64,000 nucleotides of DNA from Pseudomonas sp. Marseille-Q3773 (GCF_916618955.1 NZ_OU745390.1:1488001-1552000), one strand, 5' to 3'; positions 1 through 9,153 are shown, counted from the stretch's first letter. The notes: generated by a model not told the origin, from the letters alone. A program made the numbers and translations.

Positions 1-26
1 TACGCCCAGCTCAAGAATTATCCACT

Positions 27-947
27 GTGAAGAAAATAGTTCGGGTTGATGACCTCCAGGTCTTCGTCACCACAGCCTCTGCAGGAAGTTTCTCGGCAGC
101 GGCCAGGTTGCTGGATATCTCGCCGGCACTGGCCAGCGGGGCCGTCCAGCGTCTGGAGGGCAGCCTGGGCGCCAGGCTGTTCGTGCGCTCCACGCGGCGT
201 TTGCGCCTGTCGGACGATGGCGAGCGCTACCTGGCCCATGCTCGCCAGGCCCTGGAGGCACTGGGTAATGGTGAGGTTGCCCTCACCGAAGGGCGCGATG
301 AAATCGCCGGCGTGCTGCGCTTGTCGATGCCTTCGGATATCGGCAGAAATGTGCTCTTGCCCTGGCTTGACGTGTTCCAGCAATTGCACCCCAGGTTGCT
401 GTTGCAACTGCGGGTCAGCGATCAGATGGCTGACCTTGTCGGCCAGCAACTGGATGCAAGTATCAGATACGGCCAGCTGGCCGATTCAAGCCTTGTCTCG
501 CTGATGCTCGTTGCGAAAAATCGCCGAACGGTGTGCGCTTCACCCGACTATATCGCTCGGCATGGCGCACCAGCCACGCTGGAGGATCTGGCCAGGCACA
601 ACTGCCTGCGCTATGTGATGGGCGAACAGACCTACGAGCGATGGAGCTTCGATACGCACGACGGACTCAGGACCATACCCGTGACCGGTGATCGCGTCAG
701 CGACGACGCCGACATCGTAAGGCGCTGGGGCGTTGCAGGGTTCGGCATCGTCTACAAATCCAGGCTGGACGTTCTGGCGGACCTGCGCGCAGGGCGCCTG
801 ATCGAGCTGTTCCCTGGTAATTACGGTCAACCCGCGCCCTTGCAGCTGGTGTGCGCTCACCGAACAGCGCTCACGCCGGCTGTCCAGGCGCTGAGAGCGT
901 TTCTGACGGAGCGTTTCGAGCAACTCCTGGCGGGTAAAGGAGGATGA
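27..947 (+). CDS. LysR family transcriptional regulator
   Basis: A 306-residue LysR-type regulator. The N-terminal winged helix-turn-helix covers about residues 5-65 and reads DLQVFVTTASAGSFSAAARL, with a conserved LGARLF wing. The rest matches a LysR effector-binding domain, with the late VRRWGVAGFGIVYKSRL segment typical of the group near AaeR/DhcR-like regulators. GTG at 27 is the only start that gives the full helix-turn-helix. It converges on the royal-jelly-type gene and alcohol dehydrogenase, which are its most likely targets, though no operator could be identified. The 306-residue length is normal for the family. The effector cannot be told from sequence. Confidence 0.9.
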   Translation: MKKIVRVDDLQVFVTTASAGSFSAAARLLDISPALASGAVQRLEGSLGARLFVRSTRRLRLSDDGERYLAHARQALEALGNGEVALTEGRDEIAGVLRLSMPSDIGRNVLLPWLDVFQQLHPRLLLQLRVSDQMADLVGQQLDASIRYGQLADSSLVSLMLVAKNRRTVCASPDYIARHGAPATLEDLARHNCLRYVMGEQTYERWSFDTHDGLRTIPVTGDRVSDDADIVRRWGVAGFGIVYKSRLDVLADLRAGRLIELFPGNYGQPAPLQLVCAHRTALTPAVQALRAFLTERFEQLLAGKGG

Positions 948-967
948 CGGGGCTGCTGGCCCCGTCA
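945..967. terminator. Bidirectional hairpin between convergent genes
   Basis: A 9-bp perfect stem, TGACGGGGC paired with GCCCCGTCA around a 5-base loop, begins on the stop codon of the LysR gene and lies 15 bases beyond the stop of the convergent minus-strand gene. There is no long T run on either side, so termination is plausible but may be weak. Confidence 0.5.
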
Positions 968-982
968 CGCCATGCTGTGCCC

Positions 983-2134
983 TCAATACGTCCGTGCGGG
1001 CCCGGCATCGATCTTCACGCGCATCAGGCTATAGGGCTTCACGCGTTTGTCTTGCCCGTTGTTGAAGCCTGCCGACCGATGCAGTTGGTTGGCGGTGAAA
1101 TAAAGGTATCCATCCGGGCCGATGGACAAGGTATCCGGCCAAAGCACCCGGGAATCCTCGACCAGGGTCTGCCAGCTGCCGTCGGCGTGGCGTTTGCGAA
1201 TAGCGTTATGTTCGTAATCGCCAGCATAGACAGCGCCATTGGCATCGGCTTCAAGTCCGTCCGAAGCACCTTTCTCACCCAGGTCGACAACCGCTTGTTC
1301 AAGCTCGGCGTCGCTTATTGATGGATCGCGCAGCAACTGCGTGGGCACTGAGTAAAGATGTCGGCTCGACAACGGGCAGAAGTAGAGGGTCTGGCCGTCG
1401 CTGGAAAGTGCGATACCGTCGGAAGCCACATTCAACAGACCAGCCTCGCCTCTGGCGTTACGCGTGACCAGTGCCGGTTTGCCTTCCACGACCGGAACGA
1501 ATGCAGGGTCCGCCGAAGTGGACTTGGCGCCGCTCAGGCGCCGTACGGCATTGCCGCTGGCAAGATCGACGACAATGATCCCACCCGGCCCGCTGACCGA
1601 AGAGTCCGTGACATACGCCGTACCTTCATCGCCCACCCGAAAATCGAAGCGGACATCGTTCACATAAGTACTCGGCAGGATGACCGAATCGGGGAATACC
1701 ACCGTCTTCACAGGCTTGTTGGTGGCCAGGTCGATGGCGACCAGTTTCGCGCCACCCCGTGTGGGTTGGGCGAACTTCGGCGCGGCCGTGTCGAGAATCC
1801 AGACGCGGCCTCTGCCGTCGGCAACCACGCTTTGCACACTGATGAAGCTTTTTGCCGGATGTGCGAGATCAGCCACATTGGTCTGCAGGTCAGGGTAGGG
1901 CACCAGTCGCCCTTGTGCGATTTCTGCCACTGTGTACGGAACGTCATCACCCCATCTTGGGAAGTTCACGAATATCCGCCCCGTTTCGCTCACCGTTACG
2001 CCGGTCGGCATCGCCCCGTTGAAGGCGTAGACGCGTTCGAGGCGTGCCCCGGTGCCGCTGGCACTGTCGGCGAGCGCCACACCATTGAGAGTGACGGCCA
2101 GTGCCAGACCAGCCATCTTGAACCATGCGTTCAT
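983..2134 (-). CDS. Secreted royal-jelly/Yellow-type beta-propeller protein
   Basis: A 383-residue protein with a Sec signal peptide (about residues 1-22, ending near ALA-DS), so it is probably periplasmic. The body resembles the bacterial major royal jelly protein/Yellow family, often named L-dopachrome tautomerase-related: FVNFPRWGDDVPYTVAEI near the start, GRVWILDTAAP in the middle, and DGIALSSDGQTLYFCPL and DGLEADANGAVYAGDYE later. These are repeated blades of a six-bladed propeller. A good ribosome site (AAGGAC) precedes the ATG, 26 bases after the stop of the alcohol dehydrogenase, so the two form an operon. Bacterial members have mostly unproven substrates; binding or hydrolysis of a small molecule is the usual guess. 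Confidence 0.8.
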   Translation of the reverse strand: MNAWFKMAGLALAVTLNGVALADSASGTGARLERVYAFNGAMPTGVTVSETGRIFVNFPRWGDDVPYTVAEIAQGRLVPYPDLQTNVADLAHPAKSFISVQSVVADGRGRVWILDTAAPKFAQPTRGGAKLVAIDLATNKPVKTVVFPDSVILPSTYVNDVRFDFRVGDEGTAYVTDSSVSGPGGIIVVDLASGNAVRRLSGAKSTSADPAFVPVVEGKPALVTRNARGEAGLLNVASDGIALSSDGQTLYFCPLSSRHLYSVPTQLLRDPSISDAELEQAVVDLGEKGASDGLEADANGAVYAGDYEHNAIRKRHADGSWQTLVEDSRVLWPDTLSIGPDGYLYFTANQLHRSAGFNNGQDKRVKPYSLMRVKIDAGPARTY

Positions 2135-2160
2135 TGTCCAGTCCTTGTGTGGATGAGTGA

Positions 2161-3168
2161 TCAGAAGCCTTCCAGGACAATCTTGCCTTTTGCCTTGCCG
2201 CTTTCGATCAGCGCGTGGGCCCGTTTGAGGTTGCTGGCACTGATGCTGCCGAAGTGTTCGCCAACGGTGGTGCGGATAACCCCGTCATCGATCAGTGACG
2301 ACACCTTTTCCAACAGTTGATGCTGCTTGATCATGTCTTCGGTCTGGTACAGCGAGCGGGTGAACATCAGCTCCCAATGCACCGATAGCGACTTGCGCTT
2401 GAACGGCACCACATCCAGCTGCGCCGGGTCGTCGATCAGTGCGAGCTTGCCCTGCGGGCGCAATACTTCGACGATCTGCGCCAGGTAGCTGTCGGTGTGG
2501 GTCAGGCTTATCACGTAATCCACCGGGTACAGCCCGAGTTGCTGCAGTTGCGGGGTGATGGCTGCCGAATGGTCGATCACGTGGTGGGCGCCGAGCTCAG
2601 TGACCCATGCCTGGGTTTCAGGGCGCGAAGCGCTGCCGATCACCTGGAGCTGGGTGAGCTTGCGGGCGAGCTGCAGCAGGATCGAGCCGACTCCGCCACT
2701 GGCGCCAATGATCAGCAGGCTCTGGCCGGCACCGCCATTTTCCGCTACACCCAGGCGGTCGAACAGCAGTTCCCAGGCAGTGATGGAGGTCAGCGGCAAG
2801 GCCGCGGCGCTGGCGTTGTCCAGCGTACGCGGCTTGTGCCCGACGATGCGCTCGTCGACCAGGTGAAATTCGCTGTAGGTACCGGGGCGGTCGATTGCGC
2901 CGGCATAGAACACTTCGTCGCCAGGCTGGAACAGCGATACCCCGGCACCGACTTCGCGAACGATGCCGACTGCATCCCAACCCAACACTTGAGGGCGGTC
3001 GCCGCCACGGCTGGCTCTGACCTTGGTGTCGACCGGGTTGACCGCGATGGCCTTGACTTCGACCAGCAGGTCCCTGGCGCCCGGTGTCGGCTTGGGCATT
3101 TCTTGCTCGAACAGCGACTGGGGATCTTCAATCGGAAGGCCCGGGGTGTCGTAGACGATGGCTTTCAT
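2161..3168 (-). CDS. Zinc-type alcohol dehydrogenase family protein (MDR superfamily)
   Basis: A 335-residue medium-chain dehydrogenase/reductase of the quinone-oxidoreductase-like branch. The N-terminal GroES-like domain contains NPVDTKVRAS and GWDAVGIVREVG. The Rossmann domain carries the NADP-binding stretch LLIIGASGGVGSILLQLA at about residues 155-170. It lacks the classical catalytic zinc ligands of true alcohol dehydrogenases, so it probably reduces enones or quinones with NADPH. The ATG follows an AAGGA site at good spacing. It is first in an operon with the royal-jelly-type protein. The substrate is unknown. Confidence 0.88.
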   Translation of the reverse strand: MKAIVYDTPGLPIEDPQSLFEQEMPKPTPGARDLLVEVKAIAVNPVDTKVRASRGGDRPQVLGWDAVGIVREVGAGVSLFQPGDEVFYAGAIDRPGTYSEFHLVDERIVGHKPRTLDNASAAALPLTSITAWELLFDRLGVAENGGAGQSLLIIGASGGVGSILLQLARKLTQLQVIGSASRPETQAWVTELGAHHVIDHSAAITPQLQQLGLYPVDYVISLTHTDSYLAQIVEVLRPQGKLALIDDPAQLDVVPFKRKSLSVHWELMFTRSLYQTEDMIKQHQLLEKVSSLIDDGVIRTTVGEHFGSISASNLKRAHALIESGKAKGKIVLEGF

Positions 3169-3388
3169 TCGGAGATGTCCTTGCAGGTGAGAAGTCGTGA
3201 CAGGCTAGTCGTTGGGCGTTTTCCGAAAAACAAGGCTATTGCCGGAAGACTTTCCGCGTTTTGTTGAAAATCTGGATGCTGGCGCTCTCATTGATTCGCA
3301 GCGTCCAGGCCTCTGGTTCGGGCTCGCTGTGCTGCTGAGGACATGTGAGGTGGCATCCAGTTGATCATGTCGCCAGCCGCGTGCGTTA

Positions 3389-5173
3389 TCACCTTTCGGG
3401 ATGGTAGCCACCGATGGCCATCGCAGCCCTGAGGGCCGCCAGGTGAGTCAAGCCCTGCGGAAGGTTGCCCAGATACTGCCCCGTCTGCGGATCGACCATC
3501 TCCGAGTAGATGCCTACCCCGTGTGCCAGCCCTTTCAAGGCGTCTGAATAGGCGGCCACCGCGCGATCCTGGTCACCCAGAATGGCCCAGGCTTCGATCA
3601 ACCAGAATGTGCAGGCCAGGAAGCAACCTTCCTGTTCCTGTGCATCGGTGTAGCGATAGTGGAAAGCGCCGGCTTTGAGATCATGGTCGAGGGCGTCCAG
3701 CGTGCTGCGTAGACGTTTCTTGCTGGGGTAGCCGAACCTGACGGCCAATGCCAGCGAGGCATCCAGCCGCTCGCTGTCTGGATGGAAAACATAGGCCTGG
3801 CGTTCCTCATTCCAGCAGTGCACCTCGATCCATTCCTGGATACGCTGCCGCTCGCGATCCCAGCGTTCCCGGCAGGTGGTGGGCAGATGGCCTCCATCTG
3901 CCAGTTCGATGGCTCGGCTCAAGGCTTGCCAGCAACTGATCTTGGACATTGTGTAGTGCTGCTTTTCCGGCAATTCCCAGATACCGGCGTCCTGCTGGCG
4001 CCAACCGTCGGCGCACTGGTCGGCAAGGCCTGAGAGGAGCATGGCGCTCGGGGCATCGAGAATGTTGCCGCTGTCGATGAAGCAGCGCGCTGTTTCGAAG
4101 ATGTCACCGAACACCCCGTGTTGAAGTTGGTCGCGGGCATCGTTGCCGACAACGGGTGGCGAGTTCTTGTAGCCAGGCAGATCGACCGGGCGCAGGCAAT
4201 CACCGATTGCACCGTCGAGGGTATAGAACACCCGCGGCCCATGTTCATCCAGCCGGCGCAATAGCCAGGTAAAAGCAGCCTTGGCTTCCGGCTGAGCGCC
4301 GATGCCGAGAAACGCTTCGATGGTGTAGCCGGCATCGCGTATCCAGGCGAAGCGGTAGTCGTAGTTCTTGCCGCCGCCAATCCGTTCGGGAAGGGACGAG
4401 GTCGCTGCCGCCATGATCGAACCACTCGGAGAGGACAGCAGCAGTTTGAGGGCCAGCGCATTTCGGATGACCTGGGCCTGATACGGGCCGTCGTAGAGCA
4501 GCCCCCTTGACCATTGGCACCACTCCCGATGCGAGCCGTCGATGCGTTCATCGATCAGGGCCAATGGCGGTACCACCAGCGGCTCATCACGCCCCGCGAT
4601 GATTGCGACCACCGAGCGTTGCCCCGCAGCAAGGCGAAGTACAGCACGGACGCCCATGTCGTCCTTGCGTTGGATGTGCACATGATGGTCGTGCAGGAAC
4701 ATGCCGAGTATTCGGCCCGCATGAAAAACGCAGGCATTGTCATTCGGCGCCACGTAGGGGCTTACCGTGTCGGCTTGGGTTCCGAAGTCGATGGCGATCT
4801 CGAAGTCGATCCTGCCCTCGATACCTTCGATGCGCCTGGCAAGTTCGGCCCACGGTAAACGCCCGGCAGGGCCACTGTTCAAGGACTCGGTCAGCCGCGC
4901 ACGACCGTCGTCGGTCGTGAAGAGTGTCTCGAGGACGTTGCTGCCTGGCAGGTAGCGCCGCTCAGCAACGAACGGCTGGTTGGGGGTAATGGAAAAGTAG
5001 CCTCCTGTTTGCGGAGCCAGCAGCTTGTCGAACAGGGGTGGTGAGTCCATGTGCGGCACACACCACCAGTCGATGGAACCGTCCAGACCAGTCAGTGCTA
5101 CAGAGCGCCCATCGCCGAGCGCACCGTACTGCTCCAGGGGCAACCATCCACCCCTCATCTCGCTGAGGTGCAC
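3389..5173 (-). CDS. Glycoside hydrolase family 15 protein (glucoamylase/trehalase-like)
   Basis: A 594-residue GH15 enzyme without a signal peptide, so cytoplasmic. An N-terminal beta-sandwich (about residues 1-250, including DGSIDWWCVPHMDSPPLFDK) is followed by the alpha/alpha barrel with the hallmark block NYDYRFAWIRDAGYTIEAFL (about residues 265-290). The enzyme should release glucose by inverting hydrolysis of alpha-glucosides; bacterial relatives of this length include glucoamylases and trehalases. GTG at 5173 is used because a GAGG site lies 9 bases upstream and the N-terminal block starts there; ATG at 5158 is the alternative. It stands alone, and the substrate is not decided by the sequence. 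Confidence 0.88.
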   Translation of the reverse strand: MHLSEMRGGWLPLEQYGALGDGRSVALTGLDGSIDWWCVPHMDSPPLFDKLLAPQTGGYFSITPNQPFVAERRYLPGSNVLETLFTTDDGRARLTESLNSGPAGRLPWAELARRIEGIEGRIDFEIAIDFGTQADTVSPYVAPNDNACVFHAGRILGMFLHDHHVHIQRKDDMGVRAVLRLAAGQRSVVAIIAGRDEPLVVPPLALIDERIDGSHREWCQWSRGLLYDGPYQAQVIRNALALKLLLSSPSGSIMAAATSSLPERIGGGKNYDYRFAWIRDAGYTIEAFLGIGAQPEAKAAFTWLLRRLDEHGPRVFYTLDGAIGDCLRPVDLPGYKNSPPVVGNDARDQLQHGVFGDIFETARCFIDSGNILDAPSAMLLSGLADQCADGWRQQDAGIWELPEKQHYTMSKISCWQALSRAIELADGGHLPTTCRERWDRERQRIQEWIEVHCWNEERQAYVFHPDSERLDASLALAVRFGYPSKKRLRSTLDALDHDLKAGAFHYRYTDAQEQEGCFLACTFWLIEAWAILGDQDRAVAAYSDALKGLAHGVGIYSEMVDPQTGQYLGNLPQGLTHLAALRAAMAIGGYHPER

Positions 5174-5353
5174 CCTGTTGAGCCTCTACCGGTTCTCTTT
5201 CCATCGGTGTGCCTTCGATATCACCTGTTCTGATTCCGACACGGCTATCTGGCGTCTGGTTCGTCTTGCGTGAGCGCTGCGCAAATAGAGGGAAAATGAA
5301 CTTTGTCCGCGCTTGGGCTTCCCTTGTTCAAAGGCTGAAATTCGGAGCGCAAG

Positions 5354-5515
5354 ATGAAGAAAGAGAGTGGTAGGCAGAAGGCAGGCGCGCAGACGAAGCC
5401 GCATGGGGAAGAGGAACGAGACAACGATGCCCATCGTCCGGACGGATCCACGGGTACAGCCCATGATTCGACAGCGCAGAAAACGGCCCGTGATCACGTT
5501 CAGCACAAACGCTGA
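5354..5515 (+). CDS. Small hydrophilic protein, 53 residues
   Basis: A short reading frame starts MKKESGRQKAGAQTKPHG and ends HVQHKR. It has a GGAG ribosome site 6 bases ahead of the ATG and a strong hairpin terminator 19 bases after the stop. It is extremely charged, without hydrophobic runs, so it is likely unstructured. It is divergent from the GH15 gene. I do not recognise the family. The ribosome site plus terminator and the absence of overlap with any other gene argue that it is real. Confidence 0.5.
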   Translation: MKKESGRQKAGAQTKPHGEEERDNDAHRPDGSTGTAHDSTAQKTARDHVQHKR

Positions 5516-5533
5516 TACTGCCATGCAAAAGTG

Positions 5534-5560
5534 AAAGGCTCGCCAGCACGGCGAGCCTTT
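5534..5560. terminator. Bidirectional intrinsic terminator
   Basis: An 11-bp perfect stem (AAAGGCTCGCC and GGCGAGCCTTT) with a 5-base loop has A-rich and T-rich flanks. It sits between the small plus-strand gene ending at 5515 and the minus-strand SDR ending at 5576 and should serve both. Confidence 0.8.
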
Positions 5561-5575
5561 CGCCAAGGATCGTCG

Positions 5576-6433
5576 CTAAAGGATCGGTTTGCCGCCAGTC
5601 ACTGCATAACGTGAGCCACTGATGTAACTGGCCTCGTCGGAGCCCAGCAGCACGTAGATCGGCGCGACTTCGACCGGCTGCCCCGGTCGCCCCATCGGAT
5701 AGCTGGAGCCAAAGTTCCTGACGGCCTCGTCCGGCATGGTTGCCGGAATCAAAGGCGTCCAGATAGGGCCTGGCGCGACGCTGTTGACCCGAATGCCTTT
5801 CTTGCCAAGCAGCTGAGCCAGGCCAGCAGTGAAGTTGGCAATGGCCCCTTTGGTCGCGGCATAGGCCAGCAGGCTGGAGGACGGATCGTCGGAATTGACC
5901 GAGCTCGTATTGATGATCGAACTGCCCTTGGGCATGGAAGGCAGTGCCGCCTGGCAGATACGGAAGATGGCGGTGATATTGGTATCGAAGGTCTTCACCC
6001 ATTCATCATCGTCAATCTCTTCCAGGGACTCATGGGCCATCTGAAACGCCGCGTTGTTGACCAGGATGTCGATACGCCCGAACTGGCTCACTGTCTTTTC
6101 GACGATGTCGTAGCAGTGCTGTTTCTGCGCCAGGTCTCCGGGTAAAAGCAGGCATTGACGGCCTGCGGCTTCGACCCAGCGTGCGGTTTCTTGCGCGTCT
6201 TCATGTTCGTTCAGATAAGCGATGGCGACGTCGGCACCTTCACGGGCATAGGCAATCGCTACTGCCCGTCCGATGCCGCTGTCTGCTCCGGTAATCAGTG
6301 CAATCTTGCCTTCGAGGCGATTGTGGCCGGTGTACGACTGCTCACCACAATCCGGGTGGGGCTCCATCTTGCGCTGTGAGCCAGGGACACTCTGAGGCTG
6401 AGAAGGAAACGGTGGGGTAGGGAAGTCTCGCAT
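5576..6433 (-). CDS. SDR family oxidoreductase (YghA/YhdF-like, extended N-terminus)
   Basis: A 285-residue classical short-chain dehydrogenase with a proline-rich N-terminal arm of about 40 residues (FPTPPFPSQPQSVPGSQ), as seen in YghA/general-stress SDRs. The cofactor loop is TGADSGIG near residue 57, NNAAF follows, and the catalytic Ser plus YAATK motif lie at about residues 185-205. The start chosen is the ATG at 6433, preceded by GGAG; an upstream in-frame extension has no ribosome site. It likely reduces a carbonyl compound with NAD(P)H; relatives are stress-induced. The substrate is unknown. Confidence 0.88.
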   Translation of the reverse strand: MRDFPTPPFPSQPQSVPGSQRKMEPHPDCGEQSYTGHNRLEGKIALITGADSGIGRAVAIAYAREGADVAIAYLNEHEDAQETARWVEAAGRQCLLLPGDLAQKQHCYDIVEKTVSQFGRIDILVNNAAFQMAHESLEEIDDDEWVKTFDTNITAIFRICQAALPSMPKGSSIINTSSVNSDDPSSSLLAYAATKGAIANFTAGLAQLLGKKGIRVNSVAPGPIWTPLIPATMPDEAVRNFGSSYPMGRPGQPVEVAPIYVLLGSDEASYISGSRYAVTGGKPIL

Positions 6434-6840
6434 GGTAGAAGCTCCTGCAGTTGACAACATTCATACCGATTCGAGAGGCCTGGCCCCGGCGTGTTGGTTT
6501 CAATCTGCAGTTGGTACGACGAGCGGTGCGGGACATCATTCCAACTGAATTCCACGCCCCATCGCCTGTTCTACCGTACTCAGGTCCAAACTCATCCCGT
6601 AGCTCGGAGGCCAATTCTCATAACCCTGGATGTTCAGCATGGGCACAACGAGCTTCGCCTTAGGAGACTGCAGGCATGTCGTACATTCCTGTCGCTGCCG
6701 CCATCAGCGTACCCGCGCGGGGTCAGGCGTCAGCGCCAGGCGAGCGCTGCCATCACCATGCGGATTCAAAGAATCTTGTGTTGTTCTATGGGGCAGCGAC
6801 GAAGGCGGCGATAATGGGGGCGATTCCCAGGGGCCATGCC
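6434..6840. other. Intergenic region between divergent SDR and arfB
   Basis: About 400 bases that must carry the promoters of both flanking genes. An in-frame extension of arfB begins at an ATG at 6676 with a GGAG site, but the encoded segment is low-complexity and unlike ArfB, so I read it as non-coding. No RNA gene or clear operator was seen. Confidence 0.5.
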
Positions 6841-7254
6841 ATGCTGACCATCTCCAATAACGTACATCTGCCGGATGCCGAAATCGAACTGAGCTACATT
6901 CGCGCGCAGGGCGCGGGTGGGCAGAATGTCAACAAGGTGTCCAGCGCCGTGCACCTGCGCTTCGACATCCCGGCCTCATCGTTGCCCGAGTTCTACAAGG
7001 AGCGGCTGCTGGCGCTGCGTGACAGCCGCATCACCGGTGACGGCGTGTTGATCATCAAGGCGCAGCAGTACCGCACCCAGGAGCAGAACCGGGCCGACGC
7101 ATTGGCGCGTCTTGCCGAGTTGATCATCGCTGCCGGCAAGACCGAGAAGAAACGCCGCCCCACCAAACCGACCCTCGGCTCGAAGACCCGCCGCCTCGAG
7201 GGGAAAGCCAGGCGCAGCACGGTCAAGGCGGGGCGGGGGAAGGTGGATTTCTAG
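6841..7254 (+). CDS. arfB: Alternative ribosome-rescue factor ArfB (YaeJ), peptidyl-tRNA hydrolase
   Basis: A 137-residue protein with the catalytic release-factor loop [20 protein letters not shown] (GGQ near residues 25-27) and a lysine/arginine-rich C-terminal tail ([19 protein letters not shown]) that enters the mRNA channel of stalled ribosomes. It hydrolyses peptidyl-tRNA on ribosomes stuck at mRNA ends. Length matches the family. The start at 6841 is chosen because homology begins at MLTISNN; no strong ribosome site is visible, which leaves some doubt about the exact start. It is monocistronic. Confidence 0.93.
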   Translation: MLTISNNVHLPDAEIELSYIRAQGAGGQNVNKVSSAVHLRFDIPASSLPEFYKERLLALRDSRITGDGVLIIKAQQYRTQEQNRADALARLAELIIAAGKTEKKRRPTKPTLGSKTRRLEGKARRSTVKAGRGKVDF

Positions 7255-7403
7255 TACTTATGGGAGCGGCCTGTGGGCGCGCAGACACCCGTGCCCTTGC
7301 TTGACCTGGTACATGGCTTCATCAGCGCATTTCAGCCACGTTTCAGTGGTGCTCGCGTGATCAGGCGCAATCGCAAAGCCAATGCTCGGCAAGAGTGATA
7401 GCC

Positions 7404-7432
7404 TTTTGCAATCAACTAAATCCCTCTAGAAT
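7404..7432 (+). promoter_or_regulatory. Possible sigma-70 promoter of the lipoprotein gene
   Basis: TTTTGC and TAGAAT are separated by 17 bases, about 50 bases upstream of the start of the lipoprotein at 7483. The -35 box is a poor match, so this is only a candidate. Confidence 0.4.
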
Positions 7433-7482
7433 CCGCATCGACTTCATGTGAAGCAACTTATTGATCTTGCAAGGAAGATGAA

Positions 7483-8112
7483 ATGCGATTTGTAAAATTC
7501 CTGGGGCTTGCCTTGGCTGTCAGCCTCGGTGGATGCGCGAGCTTCACCAAGGATGAGGTAGCGCCTGTGGAACTGCCGTCGATGGCCAGCTACTCGAACA
7601 AGCCGAACGTTTATGTGGATTTTGACTTTTTTCAGGGCGATCCCAGTAGCGCTAATGAAGTACCGCAAGCTCGAGACATGTTGAAACCAGAGCTCAAGCG
7701 TGCGTTCAACGAATCAGGCCTTTTTGGCCATGTGACCTTTGATGAGTTCGAGAAGCAACCTGGCGATTACAACCTTCGACTCAAGGTCTACAACCATGCG
7801 CCTGGTGGTGGGCAGATGGTGCTCGCCTTCATCAGTGGCTTCACGTTCACGATCATTCCGGCATTGGCAACAGATCAATACACCATGAGCCTGGAAACCT
7901 TGGACGACCGTGGTCAGTCGCTTGGCAAGAGCAGCAACCATGACGCGATCAATACGTGGATGGGAATCTGGTTCCTGCCACTCGTAGGTAACACCCCGAA
8001 AGCAGCGGTTACCGATACTTTCAATCGGCAGGTGAATGCACTGCTGAAGGACTGGTTCGAGAGCAATCGCCTGAAGTACTCCGCTGTCGATACACCTGTC
8101 CCACGCAGCTGA
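7483..8112 (+). CDS. Predicted outer-membrane or periplasmic lipoprotein
   Basis: A 209-residue protein with a lipoprotein signal: MRFVKFLGLALAVSLGGC, lipobox LGGC with Cys18 as the lipidated residue. The mature part is soluble apart from one hydrophobic strand pair (MVLAFISGFTFTIIPALA) near residues 108-128, and it contains the YNLRLKVYNH type of beta segment found in uncharacterised Pseudomonas lipoproteins. Residue +2 is Ala, so outer-membrane sorting is expected. An AAGGAAG ribosome site precedes the ATG. It faces another lipoprotein across a shared terminator. The function is unknown. Confidence 0.85.
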   Translation: MRFVKFLGLALAVSLGGCASFTKDEVAPVELPSMASYSNKPNVYVDFDFFQGDPSSANEVPQARDMLKPELKRAFNESGLFGHVTFDEFEKQPGDYNLRLKVYNHAPGGGQMVLAFISGFTFTIIPALATDQYTMSLETLDDRGQSLGKSSNHDAINTWMGIWFLPLVGNTPKAAVTDTFNRQVNALLKDWFESNRLKYSAVDTPVPRS

Positions 8113-8125
8113 GGCGGTGAGAAAT

Positions 8126-8143
8126 GAGCCGCGACTGCGGCTC
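8126..8143. terminator. Bidirectional intrinsic terminator
   Basis: GAGCCGC and GCGGCTC form a 7-bp stem around GACT, flanked by AAAT and TATTT. It lies between two convergent lipoprotein genes ending at 8112 and 8155. Confidence 0.7.
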
Positions 8144-8154
8144 TATTTCCGTGT

Positions 8155-8700
8155 TTATTTCAATGCCTGGATAAACTGCGGGTCGGTATAAAGCGTCTTG
8201 AGCAGGTTTTGCAGCATCGGGTTGTAGTTGTTCGCTGCAGCGGGTATGGCGATCGGGCCGAAAAAGCTGCTGTTCCAGTCCTGCTCCACCTGTTTCGTGG
8301 TTTCATACAACACCACATCACCCTTGCGCACAGTGAAGTGAGCGGCCAGCTCACCATGGCCGTTGGCTACACCAGAATTGAGTTGACTCTTTATCAATTG
8401 GATTTGTAGCTGTCGATTGGCGCGCGGATCAAGCAGGCCGGCATGACGGAGTTCGTCATTGATCGCGGCTTGAATGTGCAGGGGAACGCTACCTTCGGGT
8501 GAAGATATAGGGTTCAGACGAACCATGAGCGAGTCCTGGCCGGCGTCAGCTGCAACCTGGGCCTCTTGCACCGGTTGTAGTGGCGCATTCTGCTTGAGCT
8601 GTTGAACGTTCTGGAAGTTGGGCTCATAACGGGCCATGGTCACACCACACCCCTGCAGTAACAGAGCACAGAGGGGGAGGGTCAGGTAGAGCTTCTTCAC
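8155..8700 (-). CDS. Predicted lipoprotein
   Basis: A 181-residue lipoprotein. GTG at 8700 gives the signal MKKLYLTLPLCALLLQGC with lipobox LQGC, and an AAGGAC ribosome site precedes it; the longer upstream reading would bury the signal. The mature domain has alternating beta segments (LQIQLIKSQLN, HFTVRKGDVVLYETTKQVEQ) resembling the YajG/DUF4136 style of small envelope lipoproteins, but I cannot name the family. It converges with the other lipoprotein gene. Confidence 0.83.
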   Translation of the reverse strand: MKKLYLTLPLCALLLQGCGVTMARYEPNFQNVQQLKQNAPLQPVQEAQVAADAGQDSLMVRLNPISSPEGSVPLHIQAAINDELRHAGLLDPRANRQLQIQLIKSQLNSGVANGHGELAAHFTVRKGDVVLYETTKQVEQDWNSSFFGPIAIPAAANNYNPMLQNLLKTLYTDPQFIQALK

Positions 8701-8870
8701 GGCAGGTCCTTGCGTGAGAGGGAGAAAGCACAATTATCAATTGGTGGCCTTGTGCCATCAAGTCTTGACAGCCAAATCGCTGCACGGAACGGCCGGAACG
8801 ATACACGTCAGTAAAACCCGGCTGCCCTCACGAGCTTTCTCACGTAACGAGCCTTTGGGGAATGCTATGC

Positions 8871-8978
8871 CTCATTGCGTTGCTCGACGGCACGCTGCGT
8901 TACAGCGAACTGCGCCGCAAAGTGAACGGCGTCGCATGTCGCAGCGCTTGCCGACTGGCTGGAGTTGAATCTGCATAA
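8871..8978 (+). pseudogene. Relic of an HxlR-type regulator
   Basis: Thirty-five codons read LIALLDGTLRYSELRRKVNG, a close match to the recognition-helix region of HxlR-family winged-helix repressors, which typically continues into SQRML. Here the next codons are degenerate, while another frame supplies MSQRL just downstream, so the relic is also frameshifted. No start codon, upstream domain or downstream domain survives. It lies ahead of a thioredoxin-reductase-like gene. The rest of 8701-9153 shows no other gene. Confidence 0.5.
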
Positions 8979-9153
8979 AGTCCCTGGCGCCTAGTGAATC
9001 GCCCCTGGTTTGCTGGACACTCTCCAAGCGCCTCGGTCACCCGGACCTTACCGGGAGGGTGCCTAGCATCAGTACGGCCATCTGTCGCCCATAGGCACCC
9101 GATGTCAGCTATTGGTAGTCCACTGCTTACTTATAGACTGCGAGAAGCCCGAA

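Noticed and set aside
7255..7300. REP element
   Set aside because: Starts like a Pseudomonas REP (GGGAGCGGCCTG) but lacks the matching second arm.
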